Notes under the pieces: model-generated
Told to the model about the DNA's origin: nothing
The model's database searches: none
What the model saw: only the letters and a program-made list of their open reading frames with translations
Shown here: piece by piece, positions 10,334 through 18,394 of the stretch
Layout: each line of letters starts with the position of its first letter
How positions within the stretch are numbered: the first letter of the stretch is position 1
Source of the DNA: Dermatobacter hominis
GTDB lineage: Bacteria; Actinomycetota; Acidimicrobiia; Acidimicrobiales; Microtrichaceae
Direction: 5' to 3'
Assembly (NCBI RefSeq): GCF_020715685.1
Contig: NZ_CP085840.1
Coordinates: forward strand, 3,162,001 to 3,226,000
Length of the DNA stretch: 64,000 nucleotides
Translations under genes and position numbers: made by a program

Positions 10334-11716
10334 TCAGGCGTCGGCGCCGAGCTCGAGCTCGAGCGGGCAGTGGACCTCGAGCCGGAACCGGCCCCGGCCG
10401 GTCCGCTCGATCCGGACCGGCGCCGACTGCTCGTCGAGCCGGCGCTTGAGCAGGAGCAGGCGGCTGTCGAGGTTGTCACGGAACGCCGGCAGCTCGAGGC
10501 TCGGGTCGAGCCGCACCTCCCGGTTCGTGAACTCGGTGCGGCCCTCGTCGCGGTGCTGGCGCAGAAGGCTCCACAGCACGCGCCCGGCGACGCCCTTGAT
10601 GAGGTACTCGCCGTCGATGAACGTGCTGCCGTCGGTGGTGTAGGAGCGGATCCGCGCCACGCGGGAGCCGGTGACGACCGGCGCGCCGCCGCCCTCGACC
10701 GGGCCCGGGTCGACGCCGTCCCGATCGCCCGACTCCCGGTCGGCGTCGACCGCGGCGGCCAGGAGCCCCGCGAGCACCGACAGCGCGAGCTCGTCGGCCT
10801 CGTCGAACGCGACCGGTCGGCGCGACTCGACCATGACGACCCCGACGAGCTGGCCCTGCGACATGGCCGGCACGGCCAGCCGGCTCTCGGCGCCCTCCAG
10901 TCCGGGCACGTCGATCATCGGACCGGGGCTGCCGCCCTGGCCCTCGAACGTCCGCCGCACCGACCGCGAGTACTTGGCGATCTGGCGGAGGTTGCCGAAG
11001 CGGACCGGCTCGCAGCGCTGCGCGGCCTCGCCGATGAAGCCCTCGCCGAACGCGACCTCGGAGCCGACGCCCTGCTCCGAGTAGCCGTGGCTGGCGATCG
11101 TGAAGAGGCTGCGGCCGTCCTCGGACACCAGCGCCAGGATCGAGTGCTCGAGCCCGAAGAGCTCGTCGAGGCCGTCGAGCAGCAGCCCGATGGTCCGGTC
11201 GAGGTCGGTGCTGCGGCCCATGCGGGCGGCGAGCTCGGCGGTGGTCCGCAGCGGATCGGCCGGGCGGTGGTCGCGGCCGCCCCACGGCTGCGGCGGCGCG
11301 AGCCGGTACGGCGGGTCGGGGACGCGCTCGATGTCGACCACGCGGTAGATGTCGGCGGCGCGCAGCCGGAACACGTCCGACATGCCGTGCAGCGCCGCGA
11401 TCAGGTCGATGTCGGCCTTCATCCGCTCGAAGACCGGGCCCCGCCGCTCCGTGCGCTCGTAGACGAGCTGCAGGCGGTACTGGTCGTAGTTCGTCGGGTC
11501 GAGCACCAGGACGCTGGCCCTCGGGTTCTCGGCCAGGTTGCGGGCCGTCTTCGACAGGAACTGGTTGGAGAGGGCGATGCGCTCGTCGCCCACCCGCCGC
11601 ACCCGCGACAGGTAGGTCACGTTGGGGACGCCGGCGGCGTCCGCCGTCACGACCACGGCGGGGACCGCGCCGTCGAACGCGGTGCGCAGGTCGTCGAGCG
11701 AGGGCGGCGCGGTCAC
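10334..11716 (-). CDS. PNPOx-like flavin-fold / GAF / winged-helix-like regulator
   Basis: 460 residues in three parts. Residues about 10-130 resemble the pyridoxamine-phosphate-oxidase split barrel (flavin or F420 binding). Residues 150-325 form a GAF domain (RTIGLLLDGLDELFGLEHSI, FGEGFIGEAA, LAVPAMSQGQLVGVVMVES). Residues 350-455 look like a winged-helix domain: DGEYLIKGVAGRVLWSLLRQ, then FTNREVRLDP, DNLDSRLLLLKRRL and a final hairpin IERTGRGRFRLEV. This would be a one-component sensor-regulator responding to redox, flavin or a small molecule. The GTG start at 11716 overlaps the upstream gene's stop (GTGA), so the two are co-translated. The domain order is unusual; the C-terminal assignment is by pattern only. 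Confidence 0.75.
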   Translation of the reverse strand: MTAPPSLDDLRTAFDGAVPAVVVTADAAGVPNVTYLSRVRRVGDERIALSNQFLSKTARNLAENPRASVLVLDPTNYDQYRLQLVYERTERRGPVFERMKADIDLIAALHGMSDVFRLRAADIYRVVDIERVPDPPYRLAPPQPWGGRDHRPADPLRTTAELAARMGRSTDLDRTIGLLLDGLDELFGLEHSILALVSEDGRSLFTIASHGYSEQGVGSEVAFGEGFIGEAAQRCEPVRFGNLRQIAKYSRSVRRTFEGQGGSPGPMIDVPGLEGAESRLAVPAMSQGQLVGVVMVESRRPVAFDEADELALSVLAGLLAAAVDADRESGDRDGVDPGPVEGGGAPVVTGSRVARIRSYTTDGSTFIDGEYLIKGVAGRVLWSLLRQHRDEGRTEFTNREVRLDPSLELPAFRDNLDSRLLLLKRRLDEQSAPVRIERTGRGRFRLEVHCPLELELGADA

Positions 11717-12189
11717 CGGTCGAGCTCCTGGCCCGCACCCGGCCCGGGCGTCTGGTCGTACGCCTCGTGGACCTCGACGGTGCAGCGCACGAGCTCGTGC
11801 GGCACGAGCCGTGCGAGGAGCTCCCGCGGCTGGCCGTCGGACCGGGTCACGGCCTCGGAGAACCCGGCGAAGTAGCGCTCCGACAGGGCGAGGTCGTCCT
11901 CGGTGGCCGGCGCGGTGCCGAGCGACCGGCCCTTGAACTGCGCGGAGACGAGCGTCATCACGTCGGCCGCGGTGACCGCCACCGCCCGGCCCGGCGCGAC
12001 GCCCTCGATGCCGGTGGCGTCGTCGGCGGGGAGGAGCAGGTGCACGACGGCCAGGCACTCGCGGTCGGGATCGGGGTCCTCGACCCGGAGCCCCCAGCCC
12101 CTCGTGGCGTACGGCGCGCCGTCCTCGAGGGTGAGCCCGACGATGAGCGCCCCGCCCTCCATCAGTCGCAGGTGGTCGGCGTCGAGCAC
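11713..12189 (-). CDS. PNPOx-like FMN-binding split-barrel protein
   Basis: 158 residues. The opening MLDADHLRLMEGGALIVGLT, the strand TRGWGLRV and the VRCTVEVHEAYDQTPGPGAG tail resemble small pyridoxamine 5'-phosphate oxidase-like proteins. No catalytic residues can be assigned by eye. The GTG start at 12189 has AAAGGGA about ten bases upstream. It overlaps the next gene by four bases, so it is the probable partner of that PNPOx/GAF regulator. It is divergent from the hemerythrin gene with 148 bp between them, and that gap may hold shared control sites. Confidence 0.6.
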   Translation of the reverse strand: MLDADHLRLMEGGALIVGLTLEDGAPYATRGWGLRVEDPDPDRECLAVVHLLLPADDATGIEGVAPGRAVAVTAADVMTLVSAQFKGRSLGTAPATEDDLALSERYFAGFSEAVTRSDGQPRELLARLVPHELVRCTVEVHEAYDQTPGPGAGQELDR

Positions 12190-12337
12190 GGCCGGGGGTC
12201 CCTTTCGCAGCGCCACGGGGCGGGTTAGCGAGTTCTTAGCAAACGATGACGGGCCTTTCAGGAGCGGGCCCGCCCGTCGACCCCGACGATGCAGGGGTGC
12301 CGGCGACAGGGCCGGCCCACGAACGGGAGAACCCGAC

Positions 12338-13126
12338 ATGACCGATCTGAGCACCCCCATCGAGACCACCGCCGACCCCACCGCCGCCGACCCCGCCGCC
12401 GCCGTCGGGGGCATGACCATCACCGGCCTCGCCGACCGGGTGCCGGCCGACGTGCTGCGACCCGTCGTCGTCGACCTGTACCGCGACATCCACAAGGGCA
12501 TCCGCAGCGAGCTGTTCGACACGACGCTCGAGGCCGGCCGGCTCGACCCGGCCGACCGCGCCGGTCGGGCGTGCCTCGCGGCCCGGATCCGCGACGTGGT
12601 CTCGCTCCTCGAGAGCCACGCCCACCACGAGGACGGGGCGATCGAGCCGGTGCTCGAGGTCGAGCTGCCGACCCTGGCCGAGGCGATCGCCGCCGACCAC
12701 GCCGCCTTGGACGTCCGCATCCGCGACGTCGCCGAGCAGGCCGCGGGCACGGTCGAGGCCCCCGACGTCGAGCAGCGCTTCCGCGCCCACGCCCTGTACC
12801 TCGAGCTGGCCGACTTCACCTCGGCGTACCTGCGCCACCAGGACCTCGAGGAGCGGGTCGTCATGCCGGCGCTCGAGGCCGCCATCGGGCCGGAGCGGGT
12901 GCTGGCCATCCACACCGCCATCGTGTCGAGCATCCCGCCGGAGGAGATGGGCCGGTCGCTCGCGCTGATGATCCCGGCGATGAACGTCGACGACCGCGTG
13001 GAGCTGCTCGGGGGCATGCGGCAGAGCGCGCCGCCCGAGGCCTTCGCGGGCGTGTGGTCGATGGTCGCCACGATGCTGGAGCCGGCGGACCACCTGCAGC
13101 TGGCGCGGCGCCTCGGCCTCGACTGA
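12338..13126 (+). CDS. Hemerythrin HHE-domain protein
   Basis: 262 residues. The body is a four-helix bundle with hemerythrin-type iron ligands: ESHAHHEDGAIEP (about 100-112), ADHAALD and YLRHQDLEERVVMPALE. The N-terminal 25 residues are an Ala/Thr/Pro-rich linker. HHE proteins bind O2, NO or iron through a di-iron site; this one is cytosolic. GGGAGA sits seven bases before the ATG. Its divergent neighbours are two flavin-fold proteins, one carrying GAF and winged-helix-like parts, so the group may respond to oxygen, NO or redox stress (inference). Confidence 0.85.
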   Translation: MTDLSTPIETTADPTAADPAAAVGGMTITGLADRVPADVLRPVVVDLYRDIHKGIRSELFDTTLEAGRLDPADRAGRACLAARIRDVVSLLESHAHHEDGAIEPVLEVELPTLAEAIAADHAALDVRIRDVAEQAAGTVEAPDVEQRFRAHALYLELADFTSAYLRHQDLEERVVMPALEAAIGPERVLAIHTAIVSSIPPEEMGRSLALMIPAMNVDDRVELLGGMRQSAPPEAFAGVWSMVATMLEPADHLQLARRLGLD

Positions 13127-13139
13127 CGGCACCCCGAGC

Positions 13140-13190
13140 CGCTCTGGCGCCGGTTTCCGTCACCTGACGACGGGAACCGGCGCCGAAGCG
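13140..13190. terminator. Long hairpin after the hemerythrin gene
   Basis: The core stem GGCGCCGGTT (13146-13155) with AACCGGCGCC (13175-13184) extends inward and outward to about 20 bp with one mismatch and two wobble pairs, leaving an 11-base loop. It starts 14 bases after the hemerythrin stop codon. It begins with CGCTCTG, like the hairpins at 39291 and 51428. Confidence 0.6.
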
Positions 13191-13209
13191 TCCGCGTCGA
13201 CGTCGTGGC

Positions 13210-13215
13210 TACGGT
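13210..13215 (+). promoter_or_regulatory. -10 element (TACGGT), leaderless sulfotransferase gene
   Basis: TACGGT ends six bases before the GTG at 13222, with no Shine-Dalgarno sequence. Confidence 0.55.
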
Positions 13216-13221
13216 CACGGC

Positions 13222-14490
13222 GTGACCGACCTCGCCGAGCCCACGCCGCCGCCGATCGTGCTCGACGATCTGGCGGCCCCTCGGTTCGGGCCAGAGGCGC
13301 TGGAGATCATGGGACTCGGCGCCGCGCTGGCCGACGACGTCGAGCTGGTGCCCGACCGGCTCGTCGCCGACGCGATCGCCAAGGCCGGAGGGCTCGACGA
13401 CTTCGGCCCCGACGGGTGGCGGGAGCCGCTCGACGTGCTGTGCCGCGCCTACCGCGACGAGGCGGGGTTGTCGGCGTTCGGCACCGTCAGCGTCCACGCC
13501 CAGCTGGTGCAGTTCCTGACCAACCGGCTGCTCGTCGAGGACGTGGTCCGCCGTCACCCCGAGGCGCTCGAGCAGGAGGTGCGGGCGCCGATCGTGATCG
13601 CCGGGCTGCCCCGGTCGGGCACGACCCACCTCCACAACCTCGTCTCGGCGGACCCGGCGCTGCGGTCGCTCCCGTTCTGGGAGGCGCTCGAACCGGTGCC
13701 GGCGCCCGGGGAGCCGCTGTTCGGCGACGGCTCGCTGGCGCCGCGGACGGCGCGGTGCGACGCGTCGGTCGCGATGGGCCGGCTGTGGACGCCCGAGCTC
13801 GACCGGATGCACGAGATGTCCACCTGGCACGCCCACGAGGAGATCCACCTGCTGTCGATCGACTGCTCGTCGATGTTCTTCGACACGCTCGCCCCGATCC
13901 CGAGCTGGCGCGAGCACTACCGCTCCCGCGACCAGACGCCGCACTACCGGTACCTGCGCCGCGTGCTGCAGGTGCTGCAGTTCCTGCGCGGCGGCGATCG
14001 GTGGGTGCTGAAGTCGCCGCAGCACCTCGAGCAGTTCGGACCGCTCGTCGAGGTCTTCCCCGACGCCACGTTCGTGGTCACCCACCGCGACCCCGGGGAC
14101 GTGGCGGTCAGCATGGCCACGATGGTGGCGTACGCCGCCCGCGCCCACGTGGGGTCGCCCGACCCCGCCGCGATCGGCGCCCACTGGCAGCGCATCCTCA
14201 CCGAGCTGCTCGGCGCGGCCGCGCGGGACCGCGACCTGCTGCCCGCGGACCGCTCGATCGACGTGCGCTTCGACGACTTCATGGCCGACGACCTGGGCAT
14301 CGCGGCCGAGGTGTACTCGCTGGCGGGCCAGCCGCTCGACGGTCGTGCCCGCGCCGCGCACGCCGAGTACCTGGCCGGGCACCGGCGCAACCGCCACGGC
14401 CGGGTCGTCTACGACGCCGCGGCGGTCGGGGTGGACCCCGACGGGATCCGGTCCGACCTCGCGGGCTACCGCGACGCGTTCGGCGTCTGA
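13222..14490 (+). CDS. PAPS-dependent sulfotransferase family protein
   Basis: 422 residues, cytosolic. The 5'-phosphosulfate-binding loop GLPRSGTT lies at residues 128-135 and is preceded by PIVIA. A likely 3'-phosphate-binding region, VVTHRDPGDVAVSMATM, lies about 150 residues later. This layout matches the Sulfotransfer_3 group common in actinobacteria, which act on lipids, steroids or glycans; the acceptor cannot be told. The GTG start is supported by the leaderless -10 element. Downstream it converges with the DUF1214 gene across a 16-C homopolymer. Confidence 0.85.
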   Translation: MTDLAEPTPPPIVLDDLAAPRFGPEALEIMGLGAALADDVELVPDRLVADAIAKAGGLDDFGPDGWREPLDVLCRAYRDEAGLSAFGTVSVHAQLVQFLTNRLLVEDVVRRHPEALEQEVRAPIVIAGLPRSGTTHLHNLVSADPALRSLPFWEALEPVPAPGEPLFGDGSLAPRTARCDASVAMGRLWTPELDRMHEMSTWHAHEEIHLLSIDCSSMFFDTLAPIPSWREHYRSRDQTPHYRYLRRVLQVLQFLRGGDRWVLKSPQHLEQFGPLVEVFPDATFVVTHRDPGDVAVSMATMVAYAARAHVGSPDPAAIGAHWQRILTELLGAAARDRDLLPADRSIDVRFDDFMADDLGIAAEVYSLAGQPLDGRARAAHAEYLAGHRRNRHGRVVYDAAAVGVDPDGIRSDLAGYRDAFGV

Positions 14491-14500
14491 CCGCAGCGAT

Positions 14501-14516
14501 CCCCCCCCCCCCCCCC
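14501..14516. repeat. Run of 16 cytosines between convergent genes
   Basis: An uninterrupted C16 tract lies 10 bases after the sulfotransferase stop codon and 20 bases before the end of the DUF1214 gene. It is followed by a short self-complementary CCCGAGCTCGGG. Tracts this long are prone to slippage and to sequencing error, so the exact length is uncertain. Confidence 0.85.
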
Positions 14517-14535
14517 GAGCTCGGGCGGTGCTCGG

Positions 14536-15699
14536 TCAGCCGACGGTGACGACCTCGGTCGTGACGGGGTCGGGCGTCGCCGCGGGGTGGAACCAGCGGA
14601 ACCAGATCAGGCCGTGGCGGTGGCCCTGCGTCCGGACCCAGTTCGGGCGGTCCGGGTCGCGCTCCGAGACCACGATCTCCCACGACCCGTCGGGCTCGTA
14701 GGACACCTGGAACCCGTTGATCGTCACCTGGTCGTGGGCGTAGTCGAAGGTGTGAAGGAACGGGTTCCAGAGGCACAGGTTCCAGAAGGCGCACTCGGGC
14801 GACGTGCCCCGCACGACCAGCGCCTGGTCCTCGTCGAGCTCGTAGCTCCCCATGGCGTAGGCGGCGTCGCCGGCGGCCCAGCCGAACGTCTGCTGCGGCA
14901 CCGGGTACGGGTCCTGGACGGTGTTGGGGTCGGCCAGCACGACCGGCACGATCTGCGCCTGCTCCCGCAGCCAGGTCAGCGTGGCGCGGTAGCGCCGGGC
15001 CTCGGACTCGTCGGTCGGCCGCCACTCGCCGGGATCTCCGACGTGCTCGATCCGCCACTCCATGCGCCGGCCCTCCGTCGGCTCGGCGAGGTAGTCGCGG
15101 GTGATCGCCGCGACGGCGTCGGGCTCGAGCCGGAGCCACACCCTCGGCAGGCTCTCCTCCCGCTCCTGGCCGCTGAGGCCAGCCTCCCGCTCCCGGCCGC
15201 TGGGGCCAGCCACCCACTCCGGTTCATCCGATGAGAGCCAGATCTCGAACTCCTCGGCCGTGCCGGCCGGGTCGACGGCGCGCACGTCGTGGTCGTTGAC
15301 CGTCGCCACGATCCGCTCGCTGTAGCGGCCGTCGTCGGGCCCGCCGTACACGGTCAGCGAGAAGTAGACGGCGTCGGCCCGGGTGGCCCGGACGCGGTAG
15401 GTGCGGGACGGGTCGATCGGCGCGTACTGGTAGAAGGCGTCGGCGTTGTCGCCGCCCCACTTGCGGTTGGCGCCGACGATGTCGGTGAACCGCGGCGCGG
15501 TGACGTCGCCCCAGAGGAAGACGTCGAGGCCGACCGAGAGGATGGAGAACATCCAGCGGTAGCCGTCGAGGACCGTCGGCAGGTCGGCCTGCGCCTTCTC
15601 GCCGGCGAGGAACGTCCGGTCGAGGCCCGCCAGCTCCTCGATCAGCTCGTGGACGACGGCCGCGGTCAGCGGCGCGGGGGACGCAACGGGTTCGGACAT
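14536..15699 (-). CDS. DUF1214 domain-containing protein
   Basis: 387 residues, no signal peptide. The C-terminal third (about 270-380) has the DUF1214 pattern: CAFWNLCLWNPFLHTFDY, a GSWEIVVSERDPDRPNW segment and GLIWFRWFHPA. The N-terminal half has an aromatic-rich region (ADAFYQYAPIDPSRTYRVR) typical of these two-part proteins. A short internal near-repeat SGREREAG/SGQEREES lies at about 168-185 and may be a flexible linker. The biochemical function of the family is unknown to me. A weak TTCACT hexamer ends six bases before the ATG, suggesting a leaderless transcript. Confidence 0.8.
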   Translation of the reverse strand: MSEPVASPAPLTAAVVHELIEELAGLDRTFLAGEKAQADLPTVLDGYRWMFSILSVGLDVFLWGDVTAPRFTDIVGANRKWGGDNADAFYQYAPIDPSRTYRVRATRADAVYFSLTVYGGPDDGRYSERIVATVNDHDVRAVDPAGTAEEFEIWLSSDEPEWVAGPSGREREAGLSGQEREESLPRVWLRLEPDAVAAITRDYLAEPTEGRRMEWRIEHVGDPGEWRPTDESEARRYRATLTWLREQAQIVPVVLADPNTVQDPYPVPQQTFGWAAGDAAYAMGSYELDEDQALVVRGTSPECAFWNLCLWNPFLHTFDYAHDQVTINGFQVSYEPDGSWEIVVSERDPDRPNWVRTQGHRHGLIWFRWFHPAATPDPVTTEVVTVG

Positions 15700-15782
15700 G
15701 GAGGCAGTGAAGCAGACCGCGTTCCCGGTGCGCGGCTGGTCGTCGTGCGACGGTCAGCGCACGCGGAGCGCCGGGTGGGGAC

Positions 15783-18230
15783 CTACCAGCGCGACACGCC
15801 GGTCCCGAGCCAGCGCCGCCGCGTCGCCTTCGAGGCGAGGTCGCGGCCCGTGGCGTGGAGGGTCAGCGTCTCGGGCATCGGGTCGGGCCTGGACGGGGCG
15901 TCCTCGGTGCCGACCACCAGCAGCACGCCGGTGTCGGGTCCGACGTAGGCCCACTCGAGGCGCTTCTCGGCCCGGAACTTCGTGATGCGCAGGCCGCCGG
16001 TGTTGCGGCCCTTGACCGGGATCTCGTCGGCATCGGTGACCTTGGCGGTCTGGGCGTCGCTCACCGTGAGCACGATCGCGCCAGGGCCGGCGATGCCCGC
16101 GCCGACGACCGTCGCGCCCTCGCCGAGCTTCATGCCGCCGACGCCGCCCGCTCCGGCGCCCTGGACGGGCACGTTCGCGGCCTCGCACCGGAGCGCCTGC
16201 GCGTTCGACGCCACCGCCACCAGGTCGACCCCGTCGGGCGCAGCCGTGGCGGCGATCACGCGGTCGCCGGGCTTGAGCTTGATGGCGGTCCGGCCGGCGG
16301 CGAGCCCGAGCAGGTCGGCGGCGGCGACGCGCTTCATGACGCCCAGGGCGGTGACGAGCAGCACCGGTGGCGGGGCCGCCTCGTCGCCGCCGGTGGTCGG
16401 TCCGGCGACCAGCGTCAGGACGGTCTCGCCCTTGTCGAGCGGGACGAGGTCGGTGAGCGCGGTGCCGCGGGAGCGGCCGGTCACCTCGGGCACGGCGCTC
16501 ACCGCGACGGGGAACACCCGACCCCGGGAGGTGACCGCGGCGAGGCGGGAGTGCGTCGTCGTCGCGACGCGCTGGGCCAGCACGTCGTGGCGGCCGGGCG
16601 TCGCCGGCTTCGGCCCGCTGACCGGCTCCTGGCCGATCATCCCGCTGGTCGTCAGCGCGACGATGCACGGCTCCTCGACCCGGCTGGCGGCCTCCTCGGC
16701 CTCGGCCTCCTCCAGGGTGACGTCGTCGAGGTGGTCGGGCGTGACGATCCGGCTGCGACGGTCGAACCCGTAGTTGGCGACGAGCTCCTCGAGCTCGTCG
16801 AGCACGATCTTCCGCTGGCGCTTCTCGGAGCCCAGGATCTTCTCGAAGTCGTCGATGCGGCCGCGCAGCTCGCCGGCCTCGGCCTCGAGTTCGAGCTTGG
16901 CCAGGGCGGTCAGGCGCCGCAGCTGCATGTCGAGGATGTGGACGGCCTGGACCTCGGTGAGCGACAGCTGCTCCATGAGCCGGTCCCGGGCCTCGGCCGC
17001 GTCCTCGGACGAGCGGATGATCGACACGACCAGGTCGATGGCGTCGAGCGCGATCAGCAGGCCCTCGACCAGGTGCAGCCGGCGCCGGGCCTTCTCGAGG
17101 CGGAACTCGGTGCGGCGCCGGACCACGTCGAGGCGGTGGTCGATGTAGTGCTGGCAGAGCTCGTACAGCCCCACGGTCCGCGGGGTCCCGTCGACGAGGA
17201 CGACGTTGTTGATCCCGAAGCTGTCCTCCATCGGCGTCAGCCGGTACAGCTCCGTGAGCACCGCCTTGGCGTTGGCGCCGGGTCGCAGCTCGACCTCGAT
17301 GCGCAGGCCGGTGTGGCGGTCGGACGTGTTCTTCACGTCGGTGACGAGCGGCAGCTTGCCGTTGCGCATGAGCTCCTGGATGCGCCCGACGACGCGCTCC
17401 GGGCCGACGAGGTAGGGGAGCTCGGTGACGACGATGCCCTGACGGGCGCGGGTCAGGTCGACGATCTCGGCGGTCGCCCGGATCCGGACGCTGCCGCGCC
17501 CGGTCTCGTACGCCTCGGCCAGGCCCTCGTCGACCACGACGCCCCCGGACGGGAAGTCGGGTCCGGGCAGCACCGCCATGAGCTCGGCCGTCGTCGGCTT
17601 CGGCCGGCGCTTGGTCATGACGAGCTTGATGGCCTCGAACACCTCGGCGAGGTTGTGCGGCGCCATGTTCGTGGCCATGCCCACGGCGATGCCCGAGGTG
17701 CCGTTGACGAGCAGGTTCGGGAGCCGGCCGGGGAGGTACAGCGGCTCGACCCGCTCGCCGTCGAACGTCGGCCGGAACTCGACGGTCTCCTCGTCGATCT
17801 CGGCGAGCATCTCCATGGCCGCCTCGGTGAGGCGGCACTCGGTGTAGCGGTAGGCCGCCGGCGGGTCGTCGAGCGAGCCGAAGTTGCCGTGGGGGTCGAC
17901 GAGGGTGATGTTGCGGCCGAAGGTCTGGCCCATGCGGACGAGCGCGTCGTAGATCGCCCCGTCGCCGTGCGGGTGGTACTTGCCCATCGTCTCGCCGACG
18001 ACGTTGGCGCACTTGCGGTGGGGTCGGTCGGGCCGCATCCCCATGTCGGCCATGGCGTGGAGGATCCGGCGCTGCACGGGCTTGAGGCCGTCGCGCACGT
18101 CGGGGATGGCGCGGGAGGTGATGACCGACAGCGAGTACGCCATGAAGGACTCGCCGAGCTCCTGCGTGACGGGGACCTCGATGATCTCCCGTGCGTACCC
18201 ACCCTCGAACAGTTCGGTCTGACGTGGCAT
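15783..18230 (-). CDS. parC: DNA topoisomerase IV subunit A-like (ParC/GyrA family)
   Basis: 815 residues. The breakage-reunion domain carries GLKPVQRRILHAM, KYHPHGDGAIYDALVRMGQ and the active-site Tyr in AYRYTECRL, followed by GIAVGMATNMAPHN and a coiled-coil gate near 430-500. The C-terminal pinwheel (about 515-815) has degenerate blades (EVTGRSRGTALTDL, EIPVKGRNTGGLRI) but no QRRGGxG GyrA box, favouring a decatenase (topo IV) over a supercoiling gyrase. The residue equivalent to E. coli GyrA Ser83 is Gly, while the Asp87 equivalent is kept. ATG 18230 starts the conserved MPRQTELFEGGYAREI; an in-frame upstream start would add 42 arginine-rich, unconserved residues. Its partner is the ParE-like gene at 8114. 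Confidence 0.9.
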   Translation of the reverse strand: MPRQTELFEGGYAREIIEVPVTQELGESFMAYSLSVITSRAIPDVRDGLKPVQRRILHAMADMGMRPDRPHRKCANVVGETMGKYHPHGDGAIYDALVRMGQTFGRNITLVDPHGNFGSLDDPPAAYRYTECRLTEAAMEMLAEIDEETVEFRPTFDGERVEPLYLPGRLPNLLVNGTSGIAVGMATNMAPHNLAEVFEAIKLVMTKRRPKPTTAELMAVLPGPDFPSGGVVVDEGLAEAYETGRGSVRIRATAEIVDLTRARQGIVVTELPYLVGPERVVGRIQELMRNGKLPLVTDVKNTSDRHTGLRIEVELRPGANAKAVLTELYRLTPMEDSFGINNVVLVDGTPRTVGLYELCQHYIDHRLDVVRRRTEFRLEKARRRLHLVEGLLIALDAIDLVVSIIRSSEDAAEARDRLMEQLSLTEVQAVHILDMQLRRLTALAKLELEAEAGELRGRIDDFEKILGSEKRQRKIVLDELEELVANYGFDRRSRIVTPDHLDDVTLEEAEAEEAASRVEEPCIVALTTSGMIGQEPVSGPKPATPGRHDVLAQRVATTTHSRLAAVTSRGRVFPVAVSAVPEVTGRSRGTALTDLVPLDKGETVLTLVAGPTTGGDEAAPPPVLLVTALGVMKRVAAADLLGLAAGRTAIKLKPGDRVIAATAAPDGVDLVAVASNAQALRCEAANVPVQGAGAGGVGGMKLGEGATVVGAGIAGPGAIVLTVSDAQTAKVTDADEIPVKGRNTGGLRITKFRAEKRLEWAYVGPDTGVLLVVGTEDAPSRPDPMPETLTLHATGRDLASKATRRRWLGTGVSRW

Positions 18231-18394
18231 GGGCCCATTCAAGTCGCAGGGCCCGACGCGGCCGGGACACCGGCCGGTGACGTCCGGCGGGCCGATCCTG
18301 AGGCCCTCGGCCCGCGGGTGACGACGCCGCGACCGGGTCGCTCCGCGGGGCGGCACGGCGGGCGAGGTGAACGACGTTCGGCACCTGTGCGACC

